Source: Shewanella sp. TC10 | GTDB taxonomy: Bacteria; Pseudomonadota; Gammaproteobacteria; Enterobacterales; Shewanellaceae | Length of the DNA: 33,274 nt | Direction of reading: 5' to 3' | NCBI RefSeq assembly: GCF_009663145.1 | Contig: NZ_VKHR01000061.1 | Location: forward strand, 1-33,274 | The notes under the pieces: model-generated | What the model was told of the DNA's origin: nothing | The model's database searches: none | What the model saw: the letters and a program-made list of their open reading frames with translations, nothing else | Program-made: the position numbers and the translations under genes | In this document: piece by piece, positions 1-8,259 of the stretch | Numbering within the stretch: the first letter of the stretch is position 1 | Layout of the letters: every line of letters starts with the position of its first letter

Positions 1-2
1 CT

Positions 3-287
3 GAAGTGTTGGCCTCTTTGCTATTTAGATTTCGATTTCTGCCCCAGGAAATCATCACCGATGAAGATAAAATCACTATCAATACACCAGGTGTGTTTAG
101 GCTGTGGAATAACACTGATGAAGTGCCTTGGAATAAGATTGCTGGTTTTAATTATCGCAGTGGCATCATTTGGGACAAGGTAGAAATTGAAACTCGAGGT
201 CAAAAACCGAGTGTCATTATTGGGCTTTCTAAAGCCAACAGTGACGAGTTACGTAAAGTGCTGCAATCTATCGTCAATGCGAATTAA
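3..287 (+). CDS. C-terminal part of a PH-like domain protein (truncated by window edge)
   Basis: The reading frame is open from the first complete codon, so the 5' end lies outside the window. The GTG at 6 is unlikely to be the true start. About 94 residues are visible. They begin with a hydrophobic/basic stretch (ASLLFRFRFLP), followed by alternating beta-strand-like segments: a threonine-rich strand (ITINTPGVF), a tryptophan in VPWNKI, a glycine turn, the strand KVEIETRG and a final helix (SDELRKVLQSIV). This pattern resembles the small bacterial PH-like domains of membrane-associated proteins of unknown function. No catalytic motif is visible. A bidirectional terminator follows directly. 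The PH-like call is by eye only. Function unknown. Confidence 0.5.
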   Translation, partial: EVLASLLFRFRFLPQEIITDEDKITINTPGVFRLWNNTDEVPWNKIAGFNYRSGIIWDKVEIETRGQKPSVIIGLSKANSDELRKVLQSIVNAN

Positions 288-320
288 TTATTTTAACGAG
301 TGTTAAATAATAACGACTTG

Positions 321-355
321 AAAAAAGGGCTTTCTTAATGAGAAAGCCCTTTTTT
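321..355. terminator. Bidirectional intrinsic terminator
   Basis: A perfect 15-bp inverted repeat (arms 321-335 and 341-355, loop TAATG) has A6 on the left and T6 on the right. It can end transcription of the leftmost gene on the plus strand and of metC on the minus strand. Confidence 0.9.
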
Positions 356-377
356 ACAACTGAAAATTACCTAAGTA

Positions 378-1571
378 TTATTTTTCAATAACGTCATTGA
401 AGCGCTCAAATGCTGAGGTTAAATCAGCAATGAGATCATCCGGGTCTTCTAAACCGATATGGAGTCTTATTAAAGGCTTACTGGTATCCCATTGTGTTGC
501 AGTGCGCAGTCTATCTATACCAAATACTCCAAGGATAAGGCTTTCGTACCCACCCCATGAAAAGCCCATTTTAAAGTGGCGCATGTTTTCTACAAATGCC
601 GTCACTGAGGCTAAATTTCCTTGCTTTAATACAAATGAAAACAGCCCATTACCACCACTAAAGTCACGTTGATAAAACTCGTGTCCAGGGCAGGTTTCAA
701 AGGCTGGATGACGTAAGTGATCCACTTCTGGTCGAGTCGCTAACCAGTTGGCGACTTTAAGCGCATTCTTATCATGTTGTGCCATACGCACACCTAACGT
801 ACGTAAGCCTCGCGCCGCAAGGTATACATCATCTGGCGAGGTCGTTTGACCCATGATGTAACTGTTTTCACGCAATTGCTCCCAATGAGCCTCATTAGCT
901 GTTGCTGTACCCATCATCACATCAGAATGACCCACTATGTATTTGGTTGCCGCTTGAATGGAGATATCAACACCCATATCAAAAGGTCGTGAGTTAATCG
1001 GCGATGCCCAAGTATTGTCTAGCATGACTACCATATCGTGTTCATGGGCAATGCGGCTGAGCGTGGGTACATCTTGAATTTCCATGGTGATTGAACCTGG
1101 AGACTCTAAAAATAACACTTTAGTGTTTGGTTGAATTAAATCTTTAATGCCTTCACCAATTAATGGATCGTAATAGGTGGTTTCAATCCCAAAACCTGCA
1201 AGTAATTTATTGCATAAATCTCGGGTTGGTTCGTAGGCACTGTCGACCATCAGTAAGTGATCGCCACTTTTCAAAAATGAAAGCAAGGCACCACTTATAG
1301 CTCCAGCGCCAGATGGGTACAAGGCCGTTCCAGCCCCACCTTCTAATTCGCTGATGGCTTGTTGAAATGAAAAATGAGTAGGGGTGCCACGACGGCCATA
1401 AAACATTTCACCATTGGTTTTGTTTTTAATGGCAAAACGCATGTCATCCATGGTGTCGAATACCACGGTTGATGCTCGATAAACTGGCGGGTTGATAATA
1501 CCTTTTGAGTATTTTTTTTCTCTACCCACACTGACAATTTGTGTGGCGAGTTTGTCTTGTTGATGACTCAT
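378..1571 (-). CDS. metC: Cystathionine beta-lyase MetC (PLP-dependent)
   Basis: Splits cystathionine into homocysteine, pyruvate and ammonia in methionine synthesis, in the cytoplasm. The 397-residue length is normal for the family. The Cys/Met-metabolism PLP fold is clear: the phosphate-binding YGR motif at residues 58-60, the SGAGA turn near 87-91, the PLP-ring aspartate in MLDNTW (about 185), and the Schiff-base lysine K210 in AATKYIVGHSD. K210 has the same number as in Escherichia coli MetC. Cystathionine gamma-synthase and gamma-lyase share the fold; the MetC-like N-terminus and lysine context favour the beta-lyase. It lies 99 bp downstream of pdsS on the same strand with no obvious terminator between, so some read-through from pdsRS is possible. 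I saw no convincing MetJ boxes upstream. Confidence 0.9.
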   Translation of the reverse strand: MSHQQDKLATQIVSVGREKKYSKGIINPPVYRASTVVFDTMDDMRFAIKNKTNGEMFYGRRGTPTHFSFQQAISELEGGAGTALYPSGAGAISGALLSFLKSGDHLLMVDSAYEPTRDLCNKLLAGFGIETTYYDPLIGEGIKDLIQPNTKVLFLESPGSITMEIQDVPTLSRIAHEHDMVVMLDNTWASPINSRPFDMGVDISIQAATKYIVGHSDVMMGTATANEAHWEQLRENSYIMGQTTSPDDVYLAARGLRTLGVRMAQHDKNALKVANWLATRPEVDHLRHPAFETCPGHEFYQRDFSGGNGLFSFVLKQGNLASVTAFVENMRHFKMGFSWGGYESLILGVFGIDRLRTATQWDTSKPLIRLHIGLEDPDDLIADLTSAFERFNDVIEK

Positions 1572-1670
1572 AAATCCATTCCCAACCTATACAAGGTGAT
1601 GTTAGTTGACTTGTTTTAGCCATCCTACCATCTATACGGCCATAATAAAGCGGTAAGGTGATAAAAATGG

Positions 1671-3836
1671 CTATTTTGATTCTGTTATTGGAAATTCTAA
1701 ACTGAATTCAACTCCTGAATTATCTTGTAGGTTTTGAGCGCTAATTTTTCCTTGATGAAGTTCAGTAATTAGCCTTGCGATATATAAACCTAAACCCAAA
1801 TGGGGTTTTGCCTGCACACCTTGGGGCCTAATGGACACCATGGATTCAAAAATTTGCTCGCTCATATCTTGTGGCAGTAATGGGCCTCGATTTTTGATGC
1901 TTAACTTAGCGATTTTCCCTGAGCGCTTAAGCGACACTTCAATAGGATCTTCTGTACTGAATTCAATGGCATTGTTTATCAGTTTGTCCATGAGCTGGGC
2001 AATGTATTCAGGCACGCCGTGCATCGACATAGCGTGGTCATCAATTTGAACTGCAAACTCATTATCTGGATAAGTGTACTGGTAGCCTTGCATACAGCCA
2101 CTGACAACTTGTTGCAGTGAAAAATCACTTTGTTCCACATGGGATAAACTGGCTTCTAAGCGAGTAGCTTCACTGAGATTATTTAAAATAAGGTGTAAAC
2201 GACTCACTCCTTCTTGAGCGCGAGCGACATATTTTTCGCTGGCAGGTTCAAGTGGCTGTAAGCTTAAATGCTCAAGTGATGAACGCACCACTGCTACTGG
2301 GGTTCGCAGCTCATGGGATAATCGTGATGACATGTTTTCTAAATAATGAGTATATTGCCCAAGCCTGCCAACAATACTGGCAAAACTTCTGGATAAATCA
2401 CCAATTTCGTCACGGGTTTTAGATGGAACAATTTGCTGCCTGACTCTGCCTTGGCTATCGATTGCTTGCTCTGATTGATCGCGCAGTTTACGAATTCGGC
2501 TGGATATACTGGATGCGAAAATAAACAACGCCAGCGTTCCCATACTCATAATCGTTAGGATCACATTAAATAGCTTTTCTAAAGCGCGGTTACGTAACGT
2601 ACGAATACCATGGGTAGTTTCTTCGGCAATGACGGCGCCCATGACTTTATCATCAATCCAAATTGGGCTGGCTGCAGCTAATACCACTGCTTTGTTGTCT
2701 GGCGTTAGACGCCATGTCGAACCACGCTTACCGTTTAAAGCTTGTTGGATATGACTGCCGCTAAGCTCAGTTGAGTCTTGCAGCGAATCAACAAAATCCT
2801 GCGGCGGTTTAGTCAAAATTTTATAGTAAAGCGGTAATAAATGATCGCTTTTAAATTGACTCCAGGCGCTGCGCGTTTCTGTTTCATTCAAACTTGATGA
2901 CCAGACATTATTGCTGGCTCGAATATCACCTGATTTTGCCAATACTCGACCGTGGTTATCGACAACCCAAATACGTGAGCTGTTATGGCTCATGCCTTTA
3001 ATGATATTTTCAATTTCAGGCGAGGGCACTAACACCGTACCTAAATGAGCTACTGAATCAATTGCCGAAGTGCCTATAATGGTATTAACCGTTCGGGTCT
3101 TAATGTCATCTACGTTATATATGGCGAAGCCGAGTTTACTGCCCACCATAGAAAGTGGCATTCTGAACTCGATATTGTAGCCGTTTTCAGTTGCTAACCA
3201 CTGACCTTGAATACGAATTTCTGGGGTCACGGGCATCGACTGAGCTGGGTCTTGCGGCAGCTCAAAAGCACTTAACCAACCATCTTGTGTGTTAGCTACA
3301 ATGTAGCGCCTAAATTGCCCATCAGGGGATTGTGTCGCAATGACCAAGTGATCATTTTTATCAACACGAAGGCTGTTCTTGCTGCGATAGACCAATTGTT
3401 TGTCGTGTACTTTAAAAAATCCATATAAATAGCCAGCATACTTACCAACCATATGGGTAAAGTGAATATCTACTGGTTGATTTTCGTTGCGATTAAATAT
3501 CACATGCTCACTGGAGTAATTGAGCATGCGATGTTGATACTGTTGCCAGTCGACGAGTTTGCCGTCTAATTGAATTGGACCAGATAATGGGTATGCATAT
3601 AAGTCTCGGCCTTTCTCAACTTGGCTTAAAAAGCTGGCTTGATGGTTAAACAGTTTTGGCCGTTCATGTAATGCGGTTGCTAACGCTTGCGTAGTGCCTT
3701 CTAAGGTTTTTTCTTGGCCGTGACGAAGGTATTTTTCCATTTCCCACACATACTCATAACCCAGCCAAGGCAAGCATAAGAGGAATAATGACAAAATAAC
3801 AACTTTGGCACGTAGGCCAATGGGGATATTAAACAT
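1671..3836 (-). CDS. pdsS: Proteobacterial dedicated sortase system histidine kinase PdsS
   Basis: Inner-membrane sensor kinase of the Pds locus, 721 residues. A transmembrane helix at about 11-30 is followed by a large periplasmic part. Residues about 85-245 look like a CBM9/DOMON-type beta-sandwich: IQLDGKLVDW at the start, the strand YLYGFFKVHD in the middle, then YNIEFRMPLS and a GFAIYNVDD end. Residues about 285-405 look like a second, Cache-like sensor. A second helix spans about 422-445, then HAMP to about 495, HisKA with H508 in SHELRTP, and an HATPase with N-box N621/N622 and G-box HLGLGL 679-684. The G1 box reads NRGPLLP in place of DNGPGIP, a variant seen in some active kinases. 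Its ATG overlaps the pdsR stop by one base (TAATG), so the two are translationally coupled. The ligand is unknown. Confidence 0.88.
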   Translation of the reverse strand: MFNIPIGLRAKVVILSLFLLCLPWLGYEYVWEMEKYLRHGQEKTLEGTTQALATALHERPKLFNHQASFLSQVEKGRDLYAYPLSGPIQLDGKLVDWQQYQHRMLNYSSEHVIFNRNENQPVDIHFTHMVGKYAGYLYGFFKVHDKQLVYRSKNSLRVDKNDHLVIATQSPDGQFRRYIVANTQDGWLSAFELPQDPAQSMPVTPEIRIQGQWLATENGYNIEFRMPLSMVGSKLGFAIYNVDDIKTRTVNTIIGTSAIDSVAHLGTVLVPSPEIENIIKGMSHNSSRIWVVDNHGRVLAKSGDIRASNNVWSSSLNETETRSAWSQFKSDHLLPLYYKILTKPPQDFVDSLQDSTELSGSHIQQALNGKRGSTWRLTPDNKAVVLAAASPIWIDDKVMGAVIAEETTHGIRTLRNRALEKLFNVILTIMSMGTLALFIFASSISSRIRKLRDQSEQAIDSQGRVRQQIVPSKTRDEIGDLSRSFASIVGRLGQYTHYLENMSSRLSHELRTPVAVVRSSLEHLSLQPLEPASEKYVARAQEGVSRLHLILNNLSEATRLEASLSHVEQSDFSLQQVVSGCMQGYQYTYPDNEFAVQIDDHAMSMHGVPEYIAQLMDKLINNAIEFSTEDPIEVSLKRSGKIAKLSIKNRGPLLPQDMSEQIFESMVSIRPQGVQAKPHLGLGLYIARLITELHQGKISAQNLQDNSGVEFSLEFPITESK

Positions 3837-4528
3837 TAGCTGACACTGTCCCAGCGATACCCCATGCCATACACAGTATCAATACAGTTAAAGTCTTTAT
3901 CTGCGCTAATAAACTTTTTACGAATACGTTTTACATGTGAAGTAATCGTACTGTCATCAACAAATATTTTTGCTTCTTGCATTAAGTCTTGGCGGCTCCT
4001 AACGTGCCCTGGATGTTTCGCCATGGCATGGACCATCCAAAACTCTGTCACTGTTAATTCTATAGGTAATTGATTCCAATATACTTGAATACGATTACCA
4101 TCAATTGTTAACGCGCCATGTTCGATAAGATTGTCTTCAACTGTAGCTGCGCCAATTAATTCTGAGCGTCTAAATAACGCTGCAATACGAGCAATAAGGT
4201 GGGGGAAACTGACATCTTTGGATAAATAATCATCAGCCCCTAAACGCAGGCCACATACCGTATCAAAATCGCTGTCACGTGCGGTTAAAAAGATAATCGG
4301 TAAGCTGCTAGACATTGAGCGCAGCGATTGGCATAAGGTAAAACCGCCGTCGATTTCATTTTCTAAGCCGATATCAATAATAGCTAAATCGGGCAGTCGC
4401 GCATTAAAGGCCAACATCGCTGCTGGTCGATTAGCATAACCTTGCACATTATAACCTTGCTGTTGTAGCAATTCTTTATAGTTCTCTCTGATAGCAACTT
4501 CATCTTCAACGATGGCAATTCTTTTCAT
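3836..4528 (-). CDS. pdsR: Proteobacterial dedicated sortase system response regulator PdsR (OmpR family)
   Basis: 230-residue DNA-binding response regulator, partner of the overlapping kinase gene. The receiver domain (1-120) has the acidic pair at 9-10 (VEDE), the phospho-acceptor D52 (AIIDIG), the switch threonine T82 (FLTARD) and K104 (YLSKD). The C-terminal winged helix (about 130-228) has the OmpR-family pattern LTVTEFWMVHAMAKHPGHV and a recognition-helix stretch SHVKRIRKKF, ending in GYRWDSVS. It is transcribed divergently from pdsO. The intergenic TTGCCA repeats have the roughly 11-bp phasing expected for OmpR/PhoB-type binding, so autoregulation and control of the sortase arm are likely, by inference. 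Confidence 0.9.
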   Translation of the reverse strand: MKRIAIVEDEVAIRENYKELLQQQGYNVQGYANRPAAMLAFNARLPDLAIIDIGLENEIDGGFTLCQSLRSMSSSLPIIFLTARDSDFDTVCGLRLGADDYLSKDVSFPHLIARIAALFRRSELIGAATVEDNLIEHGALTIDGNRIQVYWNQLPIELTVTEFWMVHAMAKHPGHVRSRQDLMQEAKIFVDDSTITSHVKRIRKKFISADKDFNCIDTVYGMGYRWDSVS

Positions 4529-4587
4529 GTATACGGTTTTCTCATGGCTTATATGGCTGACTATACATGATTTTTAATCCAAAAAAA

Positions 4588-4662
4588 TTGCCACAAAGCA
4601 ATTGCCATATTGTTGCCACATTTCATCCCTACATTGCCATTTTTGTGCCCCTTGGTTGCCAT
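4588..4662. promoter_or_regulatory. Phased TTGCCA direct repeats, candidate PdsR operator
   Basis: The heptamer TTGCCA(C/T) occurs at 4588, 4602, 4613, 4634 and 4656, all in the same orientation. Spacings are 14, 11, 21 and 22 bp, and a degenerate copy at 4645 would fill the last gap. The last four exact copies therefore lie on one helical face. The array sits between divergent pdsR and pdsO. The copy nearest pdsO abuts a weak -35 region, and a TTTAAT -10-like hexamer lies at 4673-4678, consistent with activator-dependent transcription. Confidence 0.55.
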
Positions 4663-4753
4663 TTCTATTGTGTTTAATAGCTACATCGAATGAGACACAC
4701 AGTTTATTAACTCATTTACTAAATACATTTATTGAACTCAAAAGGAAAACACC

Positions 4754-5551
4754 ATGAAAAAGCAACTTATCGCAGCAGCCGTTATTAGCAGTTTATTTAT
4801 CTCAAATGTGTCAGTGGCAAATGATGAAGTGGTCGAAATGCTTGAAGATAGTCAATTGCAAACAGAACAAACCGATGAGCGTGAGCACACAGAAGAGCTT
4901 GTCGGCTTAACTTCTGGCGCTGTATTAGGCGCGGTGGTTGGCGGCCCTGTTGGCGCTATTATTGGAGCATTTGCAGGAACGTTAATTGGTAAAACAGTTG
5001 GGGATGACTCAGAGATCCAAACTCAAAAAGTCTTACTCGCTCAGCAGCAAGAATCGATTGAGTTACAAACATCAGAACTAACGGCGTTACACGAAAAGCA
5101 ACAATCCTTAGCTGATGTGACCGATGAATTTTTATTGGTTCAGTCGCAACTAACAGATTTAAGAGAAGCTCAGCAGCAACAATTACAAGAGTTAGCTATT
5201 GGCCTTAACGTGCAATTTAAAACGGGATCTTCAACTATCGAACCTCACTTTGAGCAACAACTCGATGATGTGGCTTACCTAATGGCACTTTCACCAGAAC
5301 TGATGTTGGACTTAACGGGTTACGCTGATCGCCGTGGCGACAGTTCATTTAACCAAGCTCTTTCTGAGCAGCGTCTTATCGAAGTGACAAGCTACTTGGT
5401 CAGTCAAGGGGTGTCTTCTGAGCGACTACATGCGCAAGCATTTGGTGCTTCAGCTCCTTTACATACTGAACAGAGTTTTGAAAATGACTTCTTTGACCGT
5501 CGCGTAACGTTAAAAATAATGCCAGTCGGTGAAGCGCTCGCTGCTAACTAA
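4754..5551 (+). CDS. pdsO: Sortase-associated OmpA-like protein PdsO
   Basis: 265-residue exported protein of the Pds system. A signal peptide occupies residues 1-22 (cleavage after VSVA). An acidic linker is followed by a glycine-zipper segment (about 51-84, with GAVLGAVVGGPVGAIIGAFAG) that probably inserts in or packs against a membrane. A glutamine-rich coiled coil spans about 86-148 and an OmpA-type peptidoglycan-binding domain about 150-258. The OmpA motif is present: GYADRRGD with D192, LSEQR with R207, and DRRVTL near 249. AAAGGA lies 9-14 bases upstream of the ATG. It leads the rightward operon and is followed by the sortase target 150 bp later. The name comes from the Pds locus definition; its molecular role is not established. 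Confidence 0.87.
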   Translation: MKKQLIAAAVISSLFISNVSVANDEVVEMLEDSQLQTEQTDEREHTEELVGLTSGAVLGAVVGGPVGAIIGAFAGTLIGKTVGDDSEIQTQKVLLAQQQESIELQTSELTALHEKQQSLADVTDEFLLVQSQLTDLREAQQQQLQELAIGLNVQFKTGSSTIEPHFEQQLDDVAYLMALSPELMLDLTGYADRRGDSSFNQALSEQRLIEVTSYLVSQGVSSERLHAQAFGASAPLHTEQSFENDFFDRRVTLKIMPVGEALAAN

Positions 5552-5602
5552 TTTACCTTAATTACAGCTTCTACCTTCGTAAAGCCATGATTTTTCAAAA
5601 GA

Positions 5603-5618
5603 GAATCAATATTGATTC
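5603..5618. repeat. 16-bp perfect palindrome between pdsO and the sortase target
   Basis: GAATCAATATTGATTC is a perfect palindrome in the 150-bp gap between pdsO and the target gene. There is no following T-run, so it is not a normal intrinsic terminator. It may be a protein-binding site or chance in AT-rich DNA. Confidence 0.35.
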
Positions 5619-5687
5619 AATCCTTAATCAACTCTGAATCATAACGGATTGATAGGCATGGCTTAAACGAGGGGGAAGGCTGAATTC

Positions 5688-5702
5688 ATGGAGAGAAAAT
5701 AA
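5688..5702 (+). promoter_or_regulatory. Four-codon upstream ORF overlapping the target start
   Basis: ATG GAG AGA AAA TAA sits 8 bases after a strong Shine-Dalgarno-like run (GGGGGAAGG, 5671-5679). The final A of its stop codon is the first base of the target ATG (TAATG). The target also has its own GGAG at 5690-5693. This geometry would allow translation reinitiation. Whether it is used is unknown. Confidence 0.35.
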
Positions 5703-8176
5703 TGACAAGGTTAACGAGTTATCAGGTGAGAGATATGCCAACGAGTCAACGACAAACAAAGCAGCATTGCTTTGAGTTAAATAAAATAAATCGCTTACGT
5801 CGAATTTATTCTGCAGCGGCTTATGCCTGTTCAGGGTTAATATTGCTCGCATTGATGATTTTGAATGTGCTGTTTCCAGTGCACGCCATGGCATCTAATA
5901 GTAGTCGGTTGATTGAGCGAGCTGACAGTGAAGGTAATCAATCACAAGTGACACAAGGCATTTTGCGTTTTCAGCAAAATGGTCAGCAATTTGAGAGCTT
6001 ACCGTTAAAGACCGATGTGCAAATGAAGGTTTCGGGTTGGACTAATAGAGTCAGTGTTAAGCAGACGTTTACCAATGAAACTTCCCAGTGGATTAATGGC
6101 CAGTATATTTTTCCTTTGTCTCATAATGGCGCAGTAGACCAAATGCGGCTAATCGTTGGTGAACGGGTGATTGAAGGGGATATTCAACCTAAAAAACAGG
6201 CTAAAGCGACATTTGAGAAAGCGAAGAAACAAGGTAAAAGAGCAAGCTTGATTTCCCAGCAACGCACCAACATCTTTACCACGGATATTGCTAACTTAGG
6301 CCCGAATGAAACCTTAACTGTGGAAATTAGCTACCAAGAAAAGCTGGTTTACAAAGACGGTGAATTTAATCTGCGTTTCCCGATGACCATTAACCCAAGG
6401 TACGCACCGGCACAAGCAATGTCAGCTTCTCAAGATAGTGGTCAGTTAATGCAGTCAGAAACATCTTATTTATCATATGAGTCTTTATCCCCCGTGCTGC
6501 CGACATCGTTACTCAGTTTTTCACATGAGCTTTTTAATATGGAAAACCCAACCAATAGCGAGTCACCTTCAAGTTCGCTCATGGTCAGTCTCTCAATTGA
6601 GTTAGATGCAGGTTTTAATGTGGCCAGTATTGATAGTCCTTATCACCAAGTGACAACAACAGGTGCTGCAGATAAGTGGCAAATTAACTTTGTTAACCAA
6701 GAAAAAGCTGACAAAGATTTTGTATTAACTTGGCGAGCTGAAAATACAGCAGGTAATAGCTCAGAACCAATGACAGCTGTTTTTACTCAAGTGGGTCAAA
6801 CACATTCACCTTCAACTCTTGTTAACTCAAACAAGGTAAATCGGGCAAATACAGCTGAGGTCAAAGACAGCCATAGAAGAAATGTGAGTAATGAAAGCCA
6901 ATACGGTTTAGTCATGCTTACTCCGCCTTCTGTAACTAATTCAAAGGAGCTAACTAATTCAAGGGAGGTAACTAACTCAAGGGGGAGTACTGATACTCAA
7001 GCTGCAGTTGTAAGTTCAATGAGTACACATGTTCCAAGAGAGTTGATACTCGTGATTGACACATCGGGTTCGATGTCAGGTGGCTCACTAGAGCAAGCTA
7101 AACAAGCCATGTTATATGCGCTGGCGGGTTTAACAAGCCAGGATAAATTCAATGTTATTGAGTTTAATAGTTCGGTGAGCCAGTTATCTGCAACCTCTTT
7201 AACGGGTTCAAGTAGCAATATAGGTAAAGCAAATCAATTTGTTAGAAAATTAGATGCTAATGGTGGTACTGAGATAGGTAAGGCGCTATCTGCATCTTTG
7301 CTCAATCAAACATCTGACAGCGCTAGTGGAAATGAAGGGGGAAATGTTTCAGCTTCAATGTTAAGGCAAGTTATTTTTATCACTGATGGTGCAGTGAGTA
7401 ATGAGCATGGTTTGTTTCAGCAAATTGAAGCTGAATTAGGCGATAGCAGGTTATTCACCGTAGGGATTGGTTCAGCGCCTAATTCATATTTTATGGAGCG
7501 TGCAGCTATGTTTGGCCGCGGGACATATACCTATATTGGAAATACTGCTGAAGTTAAAAGCAAAATATCTCAGCTGCTAGCGAAAATAGAAAAACCTGTG
7601 AGCACAGATATTAAAATTACTTATCAAGATGGGACATTACCAGATTATTGGCCAGCTCAAATACCTGACTTGTATCAAGATGAGCCATTGCTAGTGAGCT
7701 TTAAGTCTCCAGCTTATAACCAGCAAGACTTGGTCGTTTCAGGTTATACCCAAGGGCAGTATTGGCAACACAGAATTAATCGACAGGCGCCTAGAAAGGT
7801 GGCTGGCTTAGATTTAATTTGGGCGAATGCGCAGATTAATGCCATTGAGGCGACTCAAACCAGAGCTAATTTGCAGCGAGTTAAGTCGCAAGTGGAAGCA
7901 TTAGGGATGAAGTATCACTTGGTTACCTCCCAGACCAGTTTAGTGGCAGTCGATAAAACCCCAGTAAACCCAATGGCCGAGTTTAATCACAATATGCAGG
8001 TAAAAAGACATTTACCAGCAGGTTGGAAAAGCCCTAAAGGCGTGTTACCACAAACAGCAACATCTAGTCGATTACATATCTTAATAGGGTTGAGTTTATT
8101 GATGGTTGCTTTGCTACACGGGCTCTGGATTAAAGGTTACTTACCTGGTCAGCGACTAATTCTGCCTAAGCGGTAA
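5702..8176 (+). CDS. Marine proteobacterial sortase target protein (VIT and VWA domains, LPQTA sorting signal)
   Basis: 824-residue surface protein, probably the sole substrate of the neighbouring sortase. A long basic n-region (about 1-35) precedes the signal-peptide core (about 43-62, ending near VHAMA). A VIT domain covers about 95-235. A serine- and asparagine-rich linker (about 370-435) contains three 6-residue repeats. A von Willebrand factor A domain covers about 446-620, with MIDAS residues DTSGS at 453-457 and a second metal-site segment TDGAVS. The C-terminal sorting signal is LPQTA at 782-786, then a hydrophobic helix (about 791-810) and a basic tail ending LPKR. The motif has A in place of the G of LPXTG. 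GGAG at 5690-5693 supports the start. It most likely acts in adhesion or matrix interaction; this is an inference from the domains. Confidence 0.88.
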   Translation: MTRLTSYQVRDMPTSQRQTKQHCFELNKINRLRRIYSAAAYACSGLILLALMILNVLFPVHAMASNSSRLIERADSEGNQSQVTQGILRFQQNGQQFESLPLKTDVQMKVSGWTNRVSVKQTFTNETSQWINGQYIFPLSHNGAVDQMRLIVGERVIEGDIQPKKQAKATFEKAKKQGKRASLISQQRTNIFTTDIANLGPNETLTVEISYQEKLVYKDGEFNLRFPMTINPRYAPAQAMSASQDSGQLMQSETSYLSYESLSPVLPTSLLSFSHELFNMENPTNSESPSSSLMVSLSIELDAGFNVASIDSPYHQVTTTGAADKWQINFVNQEKADKDFVLTWRAENTAGNSSEPMTAVFTQVGQTHSPSTLVNSNKVNRANTAEVKDSHRRNVSNESQYGLVMLTPPSVTNSKELTNSREVTNSRGSTDTQAAVVSSMSTHVPRELILVIDTSGSMSGGSLEQAKQAMLYALAGLTSQDKFNVIEFNSSVSQLSATSLTGSSSNIGKANQFVRKLDANGGTEIGKALSASLLNQTSDSASGNEGGNVSASMLRQVIFITDGAVSNEHGLFQQIEAELGDSRLFTVGIGSAPNSYFMERAAMFGRGTYTYIGNTAEVKSKISQLLAKIEKPVSTDIKITYQDGTLPDYWPAQIPDLYQDEPLLVSFKSPAYNQQDLVVSGYTQGQYWQHRINRQAPRKVAGLDLIWANAQINAIEATQTRANLQRVKSQVEALGMKYHLVTSQTSLVAVDKTPVNPMAEFNHNMQVKRHLPAGWKSPKGVLPQTATSSRLHILIGLSLLMVALLHGLWIKGYLPGQRLILPKR
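6932..6985 (+). repeat. Three tandem 18-bp repeats in the VIT-VWA linker
   Basis: Three in-frame units at 6932-6949, 6950-6967 and 6968-6985 encode VTNSKE, LTNSRE and VTNSRG. They lie in the low-complexity linker before the VWA domain. Copy number could vary between strains without disturbing the frame. Confidence 0.85.
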
Positions 8177-8259
8177 AGTAAAAATCAAAATACTGGAAGG
8201 TAAGTACAAGAAGTGAAGTTTAAAAACTAAATATAAAAGATATGGAAACCGGAGGCTCA

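Noticed and set aside
4510..4528. Another TTGCCAT copy at the start of pdsR (minus strand)
   Set aside because: It is in the coding sequence (encoding RIAI), in the opposite orientation and out of phase with the intergenic array, so probably coincidental.
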